A stretch of 64,000 nt of DNA from Fusicatenibacter saccharivorans (GTDB lineage: Bacteria; Bacillota; Clostridia; Lachnospirales; Lachnospiraceae): NCBI RefSeq assembly GCF_015557635.1, contig NZ_JADNOP010000008.1:1-64000 (forward strand), given 5' to 3'. The notes beneath the pieces are model-generated. The model was not told the DNA's origin, searched no databases, and saw only the letters and a program-made list of their open reading frames with translations. Both the position numbers and the translations under genes were made by a program. The stretch's first letter is position 1; each line of letters begins with the position of its first letter. Shown in pieces: positions 45,411 to 53,926 of this stretch.

Positions 45411-45524
45411 AAATTTTAAGAAAAATTTATGAATGGAAGCGCAAAGAAGTCCTGATGACGGCGAAAAGGAAAAAGGCTTCCTTTGACAGGTGGTCCAAAT
45501 AATGTTAATTATTTGGACCTTTTT
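45411..45524 (+). ncRNA. Short structured transcript ending in a strong terminator
   Basis: After the candidate promoter comes a purine-rich block (near 45435-45480) with a nested hairpin CCTG...CAGG around AAAGGAA...TTCCTTT (about 45453-45491). Then a perfect 12-bp terminator: GGTCCAAATAAT (45492-45503), loop GTTA, ATTATTTGGACC (45508-45519), T run. The next gene has its own promoter at 45694, so this looks like a small RNA or a riboswitch whose target lies beyond. Not assigned to a known class. Confidence 0.5.
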
Positions 45525-45526
45525 AT

Positions 45527-45634
45527 GTGAACTTCCTGAAATATTAACTCTCGTTTCGACATGTTCTTGCTTTAAGCCAGTTGTAGCATACTTTAAAAGG
45601 AATTTTATGAGAGTTAATTTTATAGGAAGTTCAC
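45527..45634. repeat. 108-bp element with 26-bp imperfect inverted ends
   Basis: Arms at 45527-45552 (starting GTGAACTTCCT) and 45609-45634 (ending AGGAAGTTCAC) match at 23 of 26 positions in inverted orientation, around a 56-base centre. No protein is encoded. It lies between the terminator at 45492 and the promoter at 45694. MITE-like or a very stable hairpin. Confidence 0.6.
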
Positions 45635-45693
45635 ATATATACTACCACAAAAGTAATTATCTTTCACTGACAACTATCCTAACACACAGGGGA

Positions 45694-45722
45694 TTGAAAA
45701 AGTCATAAAGTTATGGTATAAT
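45694..45722 (+). promoter_or_regulatory. Promoter of the choline-activation operon
   Basis: TTGAAA (45694-45699) and TATAAT (45717-45722) with a 17-base spacer. Confidence 0.85.
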
Positions 45723-45761
45723 CGAAAACAAAAGTTCATGAAAAATGAAAGAAGGAAGTAT

Positions 45762-47540
45762 ATGAACAACTCAAAACAAGATATATTGAACAACCTGATA
45801 AAAGAACCCTTCATCAATCAGCGTATCCTTGCCGCACAGACCGGCCATTCGCTTGGAATCGTCAATCGTTCGATTAAGGAGCTGATTTCAGAAGGTTACC
45901 TGGATGAAGAGATCCGTCCGACGGAAAAGACACTGCGTGAGGCAAAAGAGAAAGCGCCGAAAAACGCCATTATCCTTGCCGCCGGATTTGGTATGCGGAT
46001 GGTTCCGATTAATACAGAGACACCGAAAGGACTTCTGGAAATCAAGGGAGAGCGGCTGATAGAGCGCACAATCCGTCAGCTTCATGAAGTCGGCATTACA
46101 GAGATTTACGTCGTTGTCGGATTTATGAAAGAGCAGTATGAATATCTGATCGATGAATACGGCGTAGAATTGATCGTCGCTCCGGACTATGTGTCGAAAA
46201 ACAATCTGCATTCCCTGAAAACGGCGGCAGCCCATTTATCAAACAGCTACATCATTCCCTGTGATATCTGGTGTGAAAAGAATCCATACAGCAGAAACGA
46301 ATTATATTCCTGGTACATGGTCAGCGATCTGGTGGATGATGACAGTACCGTCCGCGTAAACCGGAAGCAGGAGCTGGTCGTACAGAAAGAACAGGCAGGC
46401 GGAAACGCGATGATCGGCATCTGTTATCTGCTGGAAACAGAAGCGGAGATCGTGCGGGAGCGTCTGGAAGAACTGGGAAGAGATTCCCGATACGACGGAG
46501 CGTTCTGGGAGGAAACCTTATACCGGAAAGACAGAATGATTGTGACGGCCCGTGTTGTACATGCTGCCGATGCCGTAGAAATCAATACCTATGAGCAGCT
46601 GCGTGAGATTGACAGCGATTCCAGCCAGCTGCAGACGGATGCGATTCAGGTAATCTGTGAAGCACTTGGAGCACAGCAGAACGAAGTGACAAACATTACA
46701 GTTCTGAAAAAAGGAATGACAAACCGATCATTTTTATTCTCCTGTAAAGATAAAAAATACATTATGCGAATTCCGGGAGAGGGAACCGATCAGTTGATCA
46801 ACCGCAGGCAGGAAGCCGCTGTATATCAGACGATCGCCGGCCGCAGGATCTGTGATGAGATTGCCTATATTAACCCGGAGAACGGCTATAAAATCACAGA
46901 ATATCTCGACGGTGCGAGGGTCTGCGATGCAGAAAAGGAAGAAGATCTTCAGAAATGCATGAAGAAACTGCGGGAGTTTCACGGGCAGAAATTAAGAGTA
47001 GACCATTCCTTCGACCTGTTCGGACAGATGGAATACTATGAAAGCCTCTGGGAAGGAACTCCGTCAGCATATAAAGATTACGAAAAGACGAAAGCGCATG
47101 TGCTTCAGTTAAAGGATTACATCGAAGCAAATGCCGGAGAGTGGGTGCTCACTCACATTGATGCTGTGCCGGACAATTTTCTGTTTGTGGAAGAAAACGG
47201 AAAAGAGGAGATCCGCCTGATCGACTGGGAATACGCCGGAATGCAGGATCCGCATGTGGATATCGCAATGTTCTGTATCTATTCTCTCTACAAAAAAGAG
47301 CAGGTGGATCATCTGATTGATCTTTATTTTGAAGGAAACTGTGACGACAGAACACGCATAAAAATCTACTGCTACATCGCGGTCTGCGGTCTGCTCTGGA
47401 GCAACTGGTGCGAGTATAAACGGAAATTAGGCGTAGAATTCGGAGAGTATTCCCTGCGGCAGTACCGCTATGCAAAAGATTATTACAAAATAGTCCAGCA
47501 GGAACTGGGAGAGGAAGGAAAAGAAACATGTACAAAGTAG
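45762..47540 (+). CDS. HTH - nucleotidyltransferase - choline kinase fusion (LicC/LicA-like)
   Basis: 592 residues in three parts. Residues about 1-60 are a winged helix (QRILAAQTGHSLGIVNRSIKEL). Residues about 66-285 are a nucleotidyltransferase with AIILAAGFGMRMVPINTETPKG, as in CTP:phosphocholine cytidylyltransferase LicC. Residues about 290-585 are a choline/ethanolamine kinase like LicA, with VLTHIDAVPDNFLF (catalytic Asp and Asn) and IRLIDWEYAGMQDP (metal Asp). The protein could make both phosphocholine and CDP-choline. The start is the ATG at 45762 after GAAGGAAG; 45738 adds eight residues and lacks a site. The HTH may regulate the operon or be vestigial. The next gene overlaps its 3' end by 13 bases. 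Confidence 0.88.
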   Translation: MNNSKQDILNNLIKEPFINQRILAAQTGHSLGIVNRSIKELISEGYLDEEIRPTEKTLREAKEKAPKNAIILAAGFGMRMVPINTETPKGLLEIKGERLIERTIRQLHEVGITEIYVVVGFMKEQYEYLIDEYGVELIVAPDYVSKNNLHSLKTAAAHLSNSYIIPCDIWCEKNPYSRNELYSWYMVSDLVDDDSTVRVNRKQELVVQKEQAGGNAMIGICYLLETEAEIVRERLEELGRDSRYDGAFWEETLYRKDRMIVTARVVHAADAVEINTYEQLREIDSDSSQLQTDAIQVICEALGAQQNEVTNITVLKKGMTNRSFLFSCKDKKYIMRIPGEGTDQLINRRQEAAVYQTIAGRRICDEIAYINPENGYKITEYLDGARVCDAEKEEDLQKCMKKLREFHGQKLRVDHSFDLFGQMEYYESLWEGTPSAYKDYEKTKAHVLQLKDYIEANAGEWVLTHIDAVPDNFLFVEENGKEEIRLIDWEYAGMQDPHVDIAMFCIYSLYKKEQVDHLIDLYFEGNCDDRTRIKIYCYIAVCGLLWSNWCEYKRKLGVEFGEYSLRQYRYAKDYYKIVQQELGEEGKETCTK

Positions 47541-48259
47541 AGCGTGCCATTATTATGGCGGCAGGCCTTGGAAACCGGATGAAGCCGGTAACGTTAAAAA
47601 CACCAAAACCGCTGGTCCGGGTAAACGGTGTGCGGATGATTGATACCGTCATCGATGGACTGCACAAAAACGGAATCACAGAAATTTACGTGGTAGTCGG
47701 TTACCTCAAGGAACAGTTCCAGACACTGGAAGGGGAGTACCCGGGCCTGAAACTGATCGACAATCCGTGGTACGATACCTGCAATAACATTGCATCGCTG
47801 TATGTGGCGCGGGAACATCTGGAAAATGCCATTATTCTCGACGGCGACCAGATCATCTATCACTCGGAAATTCTGTCTCCGGAGTTTGAGCGATCCGGTT
47901 ACAACAGCGTGTGGACCGATGATGAGACCGACGAGTGGCTGCAGACTGTGGAAAACGGCATTGTGACAGGCTGCAGCAGAACCGGCGGAAAGGGCGGCTG
48001 GCAGCTCTACAGCATTTCCCGATGGACAGCAGAAGATGGAAAGCGGTTAAAAGGCCATCTGGAGCAGGAGTTTGAAGTAAAGAAAAACCGTCAGATTTAC
48101 TGGGACGATGTGGCAATGTTCTGCTACCCGAAAGAGTATCAGCTTGGCATCCGGCCAATGAAGGCAGAGGATATCATAGAAGTAGACAATTTCAGCGAGC
48201 TTGTTGCACTCGATGCATCGTATGCGGATTACGCAGAAAGGGAAGAAAATGAACAGTAA
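47528..48259 (+). CDS. Stand-alone cytidylyltransferase (LicC-like)
   Basis: A 243-residue sugar-nucleotide/choline-phosphate nucleotidyltransferase with ERAIIMAAGLGNRMKPVTLKTPKP at the start, LDGDQIIY for the metal-binding Asp, and a mixed C-terminal sheet. Together with the kinase upstream it should form CDP-choline, or another CDP-alcohol, from CTP. It overlaps the preceding gene by 13 bases and the transporter by 11, indicating tight coupling. It repeats an activity already present in the fusion protein; one of the two may use a different alcohol phosphate. Confidence 0.88.
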   Translation: MYKVERAIIMAAGLGNRMKPVTLKTPKPLVRVNGVRMIDTVIDGLHKNGITEIYVVVGYLKEQFQTLEGEYPGLKLIDNPWYDTCNNIASLYVAREHLENAIILDGDQIIYHSEILSPEFERSGYNSVWTDDETDEWLQTVENGIVTGCSRTGGKGGWQLYSISRWTAEDGKRLKGHLEQEFEVKKNRQIYWDDVAMFCYPKEYQLGIRPMKAEDIIEVDNFSELVALDASYADYAEREENEQ

Positions 48260-49817
48260 GAACCAACAGAAGAAAAAAGAAATCGACTGGATGATCACGC
48301 TGGTGCCTCTGGCGCTGATCGTTGCTCTATGTATCGTATTTTTCTTTGCACCGGAGCAGTCGAATCAGGTACTTGGCCAGATTCGATTTCTGTTTGGAGA
48401 CACCTTTGGAACGTATTACCTGGTCATCGGACTTGGCATTTTCTTTCTGTCTCTGTTTCTGGCAGGCTCCAAATACGGAAATATTGTGCTTGGAAAGCCG
48501 GATGAGAAGCCAAAATATTCCTTTTTTGCATGGGGCTGTATGATGTTTACCTGCGGTCTGGCAGCAGATATTCTGTTTTATTCGTTCTCTGAGTGGATTT
48601 TGTACGCAACAGATCCTCACATCGCAGAACTTGGCAGCATTCAGGACTGGGCAGGCGTATTTCCACTGTTTCACTGGAGCTTTATCCCGTGGGGATTCTA
48701 TCTGGTACTGGCTGTTGCGTTTGGCTTTATGCTTCATGTAAGAAAACGAAACCGTCAGAAATACAGCGAGGCGTGCCGTCCGATTCTGGGAAAACAGACA
48801 GATGGAATTGGCGGCCGTCTGATTGACCTTCTGGCTGTCTTTGCACTGCTGGCCGGAACTGCTACCACTTTTAGTGTGGCAACTCCTCTGATGGCGGAAA
48901 TCATCGGCGAGCTGTTCCATATGGAAGTCAGCAGAACTGTGATTAATATTATCATTCTTCTGATCACCTGCTGTGTTTATACCTATTCTCTTCTGCATGG
49001 ATTCAAAGGAATCAGCATTCTGGCCAAGGTGTGCATTTATCTGTTTTTCGGACTCCTTGCCTTCGTCCTGCTGTTTGGGGGAGAGACGCGGTATATTATT
49101 GAAACTGGATTTTCTTCTCTTGGAAAAATGATTCAGAACTTTATCGGTTTATCAACGTATACGGACCCGATGCGTACGACAAACTTCCCACAGAACTGGA
49201 CCATTTATTACTGGGCATACTGGATGGTATGGTGCGTGGCAGCGCCATTCTTCATTGGAAGTATCTCACGCGGAAGAACGGTGCGCCAGACGATTCTCGG
49301 CGGATACGGTTTTGGTGTGGGTTCCACGCTTGTCAGCTTTATTATTCTTGGAAATTATTCGATGGGAAAGCAGATTTCAGGTGCAATTGATTTCATTTCG
49401 CAGTATAATGAAAGCGGAGATTTATATCATCTGATCGTGTCGATGATCAAAACCATGCCATGTGCACCGCTGATTATGGTTGTTGTATTAGTTGCGATGG
49501 TTGCATTTTATGCAACATCGTTCGACTCGATCGCATTGACGGCATCGTGCTACAGCTACCGGAAACTGGAAGACGGCGAAGAGCCGGCAAAAGGAATCCA
49601 GCTGATGTGGTGTATTCTGCTGATCCTGCTTCCGATTGCGCTTCTTTTTGCAGAGAGTTCCATGAACAGTCTGCAGTCCGTCAGTATTGTAGCGGCATTT
49701 CCGATTGGCATTGTGATCGTGATGATTGCGGTCAGCTTCTTAAAAGATGCAAAACTGTATTTAGAAGAATTGCAGGGAGGAAAAGCGCATGGAGAGGAGA
49801 AAAAAGAGAATCGTTAA
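48249..49817 (+). CDS. BCCT-family transporter (choline/betaine type)
   Basis: A 522-residue membrane protein with about 12 helices. The BCCT signature NWTIYYWAYWMVWCVAAPFFIGSISRGR (about residues 315-345, with the conserved Trp/Tyr box and RG) identifies a betaine/carnitine/choline transporter. The context with choline kinase and cytidylyltransferase makes choline the likely substrate. The start is the ATG at 48249, inside the end of the preceding gene, after AGAAAGGGAAG; 48201 has no site. Last-but-one gene of the operon. Confidence 0.92.
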   Translation: MNSKNQQKKKEIDWMITLVPLALIVALCIVFFFAPEQSNQVLGQIRFLFGDTFGTYYLVIGLGIFFLSLFLAGSKYGNIVLGKPDEKPKYSFFAWGCMMFTCGLAADILFYSFSEWILYATDPHIAELGSIQDWAGVFPLFHWSFIPWGFYLVLAVAFGFMLHVRKRNRQKYSEACRPILGKQTDGIGGRLIDLLAVFALLAGTATTFSVATPLMAEIIGELFHMEVSRTVINIIILLITCCVYTYSLLHGFKGISILAKVCIYLFFGLLAFVLLFGGETRYIIETGFSSLGKMIQNFIGLSTYTDPMRTTNFPQNWTIYYWAYWMVWCVAAPFFIGSISRGRTVRQTILGGYGFGVGSTLVSFIILGNYSMGKQISGAIDFISQYNESGDLYHLIVSMIKTMPCAPLIMVVVLVAMVAFYATSFDSIALTASCYSYRKLEDGEEPAKGIQLMWCILLILLPIALLFAESSMNSLQSVSIVAAFPIGIVIVMIAVSFLKDAKLYLEELQGGKAHGEEKKENR

Positions 49818-50136
49818 ACTGACAGCATTTTTGTTTCTGCTTGCGGCATCCATTTTTGTGATGCCGCAAAAGGCGTTTGCGGACGAAAATGAGGATGTTA
49901 CATTGCCGACGGGCGATATTAAACCCATGGAACCACAGCAGGATGAGTCCGGGATTGATACATACGGGGCCGATGAAGGCGATGAGTTCAGCGGAACGGA
50001 GTATGAATTGTATACGGTTCTGGAGAATCGTGTGAAAGAAGCGATGCTGGCTGGAAATGAATGGGTATCCATTAAAGATTTAAAAATAAGAAGGGATACC
50101 TATGACATTTGGGAATCGAAACACATAAAGCAGTGA
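49789..50136 (+). CDS. Small exported protein, possibly truncated
   Basis: 115 residues. A classical signal peptide is visible: basic start MERRKKRIVK, hydrophobic LTAFLFLLAASIFVM, and a cleavage-like AFA-DE near residue 31. The mature part is acidic and ends ...RRDTYDIWESKHIKQ. No enzyme domain is present. Its length and abrupt end suggest the N-terminal part of a longer exported protein, but that is inference. It overlaps the transporter gene by 29 bases with GGGAGG upstream, so it belongs to the choline operon. Confidence 0.7.
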   Translation: MERRKKRIVKLTAFLFLLAASIFVMPQKAFADENEDVTLPTGDIKPMEPQQDESGIDTYGADEGDEFSGTEYELYTVLENRVKEAMLAGNEWVSIKDLKIRRDTYDIWESKHIKQ

Positions 50137-50137
50137 G

Positions 50138-50181
50138 AATCCCCCATGGTTGAATGGAAGCGTTCAACCATGGGGGATTTT
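50138..50181 (+). terminator. Terminator of the choline operon
   Basis: AATCCCCCATGGTTGAA pairs perfectly with TTCAACCATGGGGGATT across TGGAAGCG, followed by TT. An unusually strong 17-bp stem. Confidence 0.9.
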
Positions 50182-50264
50182 AATGGATGTTCCTCTTGCA
50201 GTCCCCCCCATTTTGTGTTAACATAAAACACGCAAATAACCAACAGCAAGGAGTTCTATTTTAC

Positions 50265-51701
50265 ATGAACATTACCTCAAAATACCGTTCTCTCTCCGTC
50301 CAGGCGAAGGCGGCGCTTTGGTTTACGATCTGCAGTTTCTTACAGAAGGGCATTTCGTTCATCACAGTTCCGATTTTCACGCGTCTGATGAGCACCGAGG
50401 AGTACGGAACCTATACGGTTTATCTGTCCTGGCTGCAGATTTTGACGATTATGACATCGCTGTATTTATTTAATGGTGTTTATGACAATGCGATGGCAAA
50501 GTACGAGAAGCAGCGGGATGAATATACATCTGCAATGCAGGGACTGACGCTTGTGATTACGGGTGCGGTTTTTGCATTGTATTGTTTTACATCGGGTTTC
50601 TGGGAGAAGATTTTAAATCTGCCGAAATCCATGATTTTGCTGATGTTTTTGGAAGCGCTGCTGAGTCCGGCGCTTTCTTACTGGTCGGGGCGGCAGCGGT
50701 TTGAGTATCGGTACCGGATTCTGGTCTGTGTGACGATTCTGCAGGCGCTGATGAACCCGATTGCGAGCTTGGTGCTGATCCGCATGAATGGCGGTACGGC
50801 CATGATGAGGATCCTGGGTATCGTCGGAGTGCAGATCTGTATCTGCGTGCCGATTATTGTGTTCCAGTTCTGCAAAGGAAAAGAGTTCTTTTCGAAGGAA
50901 TACTGGGGCTACGCACTGCGGATCGGAATTCCGATTGTGCCGCATTATCTGTCCGGTATTATCCTGAATCAGGGCGACCGCATCATGATCGACAAGATGG
51001 TCGGAAAGACGGAGGTTGCGCTGTACGGGCTGGCGTACAGCATTGGTATGCTGGTGCAGCTTTTCATCAGTGGTATGAACAGTGCATTGACACCGTGGAT
51101 GTACAGCAAGATCAAAAAGGGCGACATCCGTTCAATGCGGAAGGTGCTGCAGCTTCTTAGTGTTGTAGTGGTCGGTATAGCCGTGGCGCTGATGCTGATC
51201 AGCCCGGAGCTGGTGCTGATTTTCGGATCACCGAAGTACCGTGAGGCGGTATACGTCATTCCGCCGGTGGCAGCGAGTGTATTTTTTATCTTCATTTATA
51301 ATATTCTCTCGATGCCGCAGTTTTATTATGAAAAAACACAGTTTCTGATGGCTGCATCCATGGCGGCGGCTGGAGCGAATGTGGTGCTGAACTTTATTTT
51401 TATCCGCCTGTTCGGTTACATCGCGGCCGGTTACACGACGCTGGCATGCTATATGCTGTATTCGGTCGGCCATTATATTGTGAGCAAACGGATTCTGGTG
51501 AACGAAGGAATCCAGGAAAATCTGATGAGTCCAGGATTTCTTGTGGCGTGCTCCGTTTTTCTGATTGGAGCAAGCATCATCTGCAATCTTATTTTCCCGT
51601 ACAGAATCCTGCGTTACGCGATTCTGCTCGCAAGTGCAGGGCTGGTCTTCTGGAAGAAAGAACTTCTGCTGAAGACGATGGCGGATATCCGGAAAAAATA
51701 A
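50265..51701 (+). CDS. Polysaccharide flippase (Wzx/MATE-like)
   Basis: 478 residues with about 12-14 membrane helices, of the polysaccharide biosynthesis (PF01943/MOP) superfamily. The N-terminus ALWFTICSFLQKGISFITVPIFTRLMSTEEYGTYTVY is typical of lipid-linked repeat unit flippases, as is YGLAYSIGMLVQLFISGMNSALTPWMYSKI. It would move the undecaprenyl-linked sugar unit across the membrane. The start is the ATG at 50265 after AAGGAG; 50187 has no site. Polymerase and glycosyltransferases are not in the window. Confidence 0.92.
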   Translation: MNITSKYRSLSVQAKAALWFTICSFLQKGISFITVPIFTRLMSTEEYGTYTVYLSWLQILTIMTSLYLFNGVYDNAMAKYEKQRDEYTSAMQGLTLVITGAVFALYCFTSGFWEKILNLPKSMILLMFLEALLSPALSYWSGRQRFEYRYRILVCVTILQALMNPIASLVLIRMNGGTAMMRILGIVGVQICICVPIIVFQFCKGKEFFSKEYWGYALRIGIPIVPHYLSGIILNQGDRIMIDKMVGKTEVALYGLAYSIGMLVQLFISGMNSALTPWMYSKIKKGDIRSMRKVLQLLSVVVVGIAVALMLISPELVLIFGSPKYREAVYVIPPVAASVFFIFIYNILSMPQFYYEKTQFLMAASMAAAGANVVLNFIFIRLFGYIAAGYTTLACYMLYSVGHYIVSKRILVNEGIQENLMSPGFLVACSVFLIGASIICNLIFPYRILRYAILLASAGLVFWKKELLLKTMADIRKK

Positions 51702-51707
51702 AAAAGT

Positions 51708-51749
51708 GGGGGAGGATTTGAAACGAATGTTCAGAGACTCCCCGTTTTT
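51708..51749 (+). terminator. Terminator after the flippase gene
   Basis: GGGGAG (51709-51714) pairs with CTCCCC (51738-51743), followed by GTTTTT. Long loop. Confidence 0.65.
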
Positions 51750-51761
51750 GCGCGTTTTTTC

Positions 51762-51789
51762 TTGACAGTCACAGAAAAAACGATACAAT
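51762..51789 (+). promoter_or_regulatory. Promoter of the rhodanese-TtcA gene
   Basis: TTGACA (51762-51767) and TACAAT (51784-51789) with a 16-base spacer. Confidence 0.85.
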
Positions 51790-51839
51790 GAAAGAATGAA
51801 GAAAAGTAAGGCATTTTAAATTAGAAAAGGAAAAATTAC

Positions 51840-53039
51840 ATGAGTACCAGTATTTCAATAAAAGAACTAAAAGAGCTCGATCCGTCAAGCTATCAGATCG
51901 TCGATATCCGCGATGCGGTAGAGATCTCCCACGGCGCGATTCCGGGAGCGCTTGTGATGAAGACAGAAGAAATCGAGACAAGTGATGCGATTGACCGGAG
52001 CAAAAAGACGATTATCTGCTGCAGCCGCGGCCGGTTCAGTGTCGCAGCGGCGGAAGAATTACAGGAAAAAGGCTGGGACGCTGTGAGCCTGGAGGGCGGT
52101 TACATCGCCTGGCTGATGGATGTGATGAGCGCGCCGGAGGAGCAGGACAAGGCGGCAGACGTGGAGAAGAGTCTCCGCAAAAAATTCAAAAAGTCGATCT
52201 GGTCCAAATTTACGAAAGCGATCAACACATACGAGCTGGTAAAACCGGGCGATAAAATCGCTGTCTGTATTTCCGGCGGAAAAGATTCGATGTTGATGGC
52301 GAAATGCTTTCAGGAGTTAAAGCTTCACAATAAATTTGATTTCGAAGTAAAATTCGTTGTCATGGACCCGGGATACAGCCCGGAGAACCGCAAGGTGATC
52401 GAGGATAACGCAAAGAGCCTCCATATTCCGATCACGATTTTCGAGACCGATATTTTCGATTCGGTTTACCATGTCGAAAATTCGCCGTGTTACCTCTGCG
52501 CGAGAATGCGCCGCGGCCATCTGTATCATTTTGCACAGCAGCTCGGCTGCAACAAGATTGCACTCGGCCATCATTACGATGATGTCATCGAGACGATCCT
52601 CATGGGAATGCTCTACGGTGCGCAGGTGCAGACGATGATGCCGAAGCTTCACAGCATCCACTTCGAGGGCATGGAGCTGATCCGCCCGCTGTATCTGGTG
52701 CGCGAGGATGATATCAAGGCGTGGAGAGATTATAACGGTCTGCATTTCATCCAGTGTGCCTGCAAGTTTACCGATACCTGCACGACCTGCAATAACGAGG
52801 AGAATCGTTCGAAACGCGTGGAGATCAAGGAACTGATCAAAAACCTGAAAAAGGTGAATCCGTTCGTGGAGAGCAATATTTTCCGCAGTGTCGAAAATGT
52901 CAACATTGACACCGTGGTCGGCTACAAGCAGCACGGCATCCGCCACAATTTCCTGGAAGGATACGACGACAATCCGGGGTATGTGCCGGAGGCAGAAAAA
53001 GCGGCGGCGGAGACGGAGCAGGAAAAAGAAGGAAAGTAA
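51840..53039 (+). CDS. Rhodanese fused to TtcA-like tRNA 2-thiolation ATPase
   Basis: 399 residues. Residues 1-100 are a rhodanese domain with the persulfide cysteine in IICCSRGRFS (C61). Residues about 115-365 are an N-type PP-loop ATPase of the TtcA/TtuA group: ISGG-KDS at 144-150, C217-x2-C220 and C314-x2-C317 for an iron-sulfur cluster, and LGHHYDDVIETIL. The protein probably thiolates a tRNA base with sulfur passed from its own rhodanese domain. The Glu/Ala-rich tail is disordered. An XRE gene starts at the last base of the stop (TAATG). Confidence 0.88.
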   Translation: MSTSISIKELKELDPSSYQIVDIRDAVEISHGAIPGALVMKTEEIETSDAIDRSKKTIICCSRGRFSVAAAEELQEKGWDAVSLEGGYIAWLMDVMSAPEEQDKAADVEKSLRKKFKKSIWSKFTKAINTYELVKPGDKIAVCISGGKDSMLMAKCFQELKLHNKFDFEVKFVVMDPGYSPENRKVIEDNAKSLHIPITIFETDIFDSVYHVENSPCYLCARMRRGHLYHFAQQLGCNKIALGHHYDDVIETILMGMLYGAQVQTMMPKLHSIHFEGMELIRPLYLVREDDIKAWRDYNGLHFIQCACKFTDTCTTCNNEENRSKRVEIKELIKNLKKVNPFVESNIFRSVENVNIDTVVGYKQHGIRHNFLEGYDDNPGYVPEAEKAAAETEQEKEGK

Positions 53040-53293
53040 TGCACAGAAAAATAGAAGAAACGCCGGAGCGGGAGAAAATGTTGATCCGGCTGAAAGAGCT
53101 CCGTCTGGAACGCGGTTACTCGATGACACAGGCGGCGCGGAAGATTTTCAGTCACCCGGACACCTACAACCGGTATGAAAAAGGCATCCGTGAGATTCCG
53201 TTGGACTGTCTGATTACGCTGGCAAAGCTGTATGACTGCAGTCTCGATTATCTCGCGGGTGTTTCCGATCAGCCGCGAAAATATGGAAGGTGA
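53039..53293 (+). CDS. XRE-family helix-turn-helix protein
   Basis: 84 residues with a single HTH (about 15-70): RLKELRLERGYSMTQAARKIFSHPDTYNRYEKGIREIPLDCLITLAKLYDCSLDYLAG shown in part, typical of small Cro-like regulators. The turn differs from the usual SxxxxS pattern. It starts in the TAATG overlap with the TtcA stop, so it is translationally coupled. Target unknown. Confidence 0.85.
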   Translation: MHRKIEETPEREKMLIRLKELRLERGYSMTQAARKIFSHPDTYNRYEKGIREIPLDCLITLAKLYDCSLDYLAGVSDQPRKYGR

Positions 53294-53298
53294 TGTAA

Positions 53299-53871
53299 AT
53301 GGCAATTCCTCTTTATCTGACAACGATTGAACAGGATATTTTTGATACATTCCGGTATCTGCCGCATGCGGTTGCAGTCGGTGTCGGCTTTGTGACGGTT
53401 GCGGCGGCGTGGAAAAATCAGCAGATCCAGAAGAAACGGAAACGGCTGGAGCAGTACCGTGCGCTGCACGGCGGGCAGCTTCTGGCGTGGTTTCTGGTAG
53501 CCGTCTATTTTGCCATGCTGATTTCGATTACACTGCTTTCGAGAGAACCGGGTTCGAGAACCGGTGTGGATTTGAAGCTGTTTGAAACCTGGGGAAACCA
53601 GTGTCTGCCGGACCGGTATTTTGTGGAAAATATTCTGCTGTTTCTGCCGTTCGGTGCATTACTGCCGGCGGCGGTGCCGTTTCTTCGGAGATGGTGGTAC
53701 TGTGTGTATGCGGCATTTGCCACGAGCATGATGTTGGAAACTGTGCAGCTTTTAACAGAGCGCGGTTTCTGCCAGTTAGATGATGTTGTGACGAATACGC
53801 TTGGAGCAGCCATCGGGTATCTGGTGTTTGCACTGGTGCGGAAATGTTGGAGAGGGAAGATAGAAGAATAG
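53299..53871 (+). CDS. VanZ-like membrane protein
   Basis: 190 residues with about four or five membrane helices and the VanZ-like pattern FVENILLFLPFGALLP ... MLETVQLLTERGFCQLDDVVTNTLGAAIGY. VanZ-like proteins are widespread in Firmicutes; one confers low teicoplanin resistance, but most have no known role. GAAGGTGATG precedes the ATG by a short distance, 5 bases after the XRE gene, so the three genes 51840-53871 form one operon. Confidence 0.87.
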   Translation: MAIPLYLTTIEQDIFDTFRYLPHAVAVGVGFVTVAAAWKNQQIQKKRKRLEQYRALHGGQLLAWFLVAVYFAMLISITLLSREPGSRTGVDLKLFETWGNQCLPDRYFVENILLFLPFGALLPAAVPFLRRWWYCVYAAFATSMMLETVQLLTERGFCQLDDVVTNTLGAAIGYLVFALVRKCWRGKIEE

Positions 53872-53883
53872 AAGGAAAACAAG

Positions 53884-53914
53884 AAGGCTCTGCCCAAATG
53901 GACAGAGCTTTTTT
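53884..53914 (+). terminator. Terminator after the VanZ-like gene
   Basis: AAGGCTCTGCCCA pairs with TGGACAGAGCTT, followed by TTTTC. Confidence 0.82.
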
Positions 53915-53926
53915 CTTCCCTGTTTT

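Noticed and set aside
45411-45524. c-di-GMP-I (GEMM) riboswitch
   Set aside because: Only a short GCAAAG-like stretch agrees; the tetraloop-receptor and 3' conserved blocks are missing.
45490-45708. Small frames around 45490-45708, including one of 33 codons from 45607 with an AAGGAA site
   Set aside because: They run through the terminator and the inverted-repeat arms; the coding look of the start is a by-product of the repeat.
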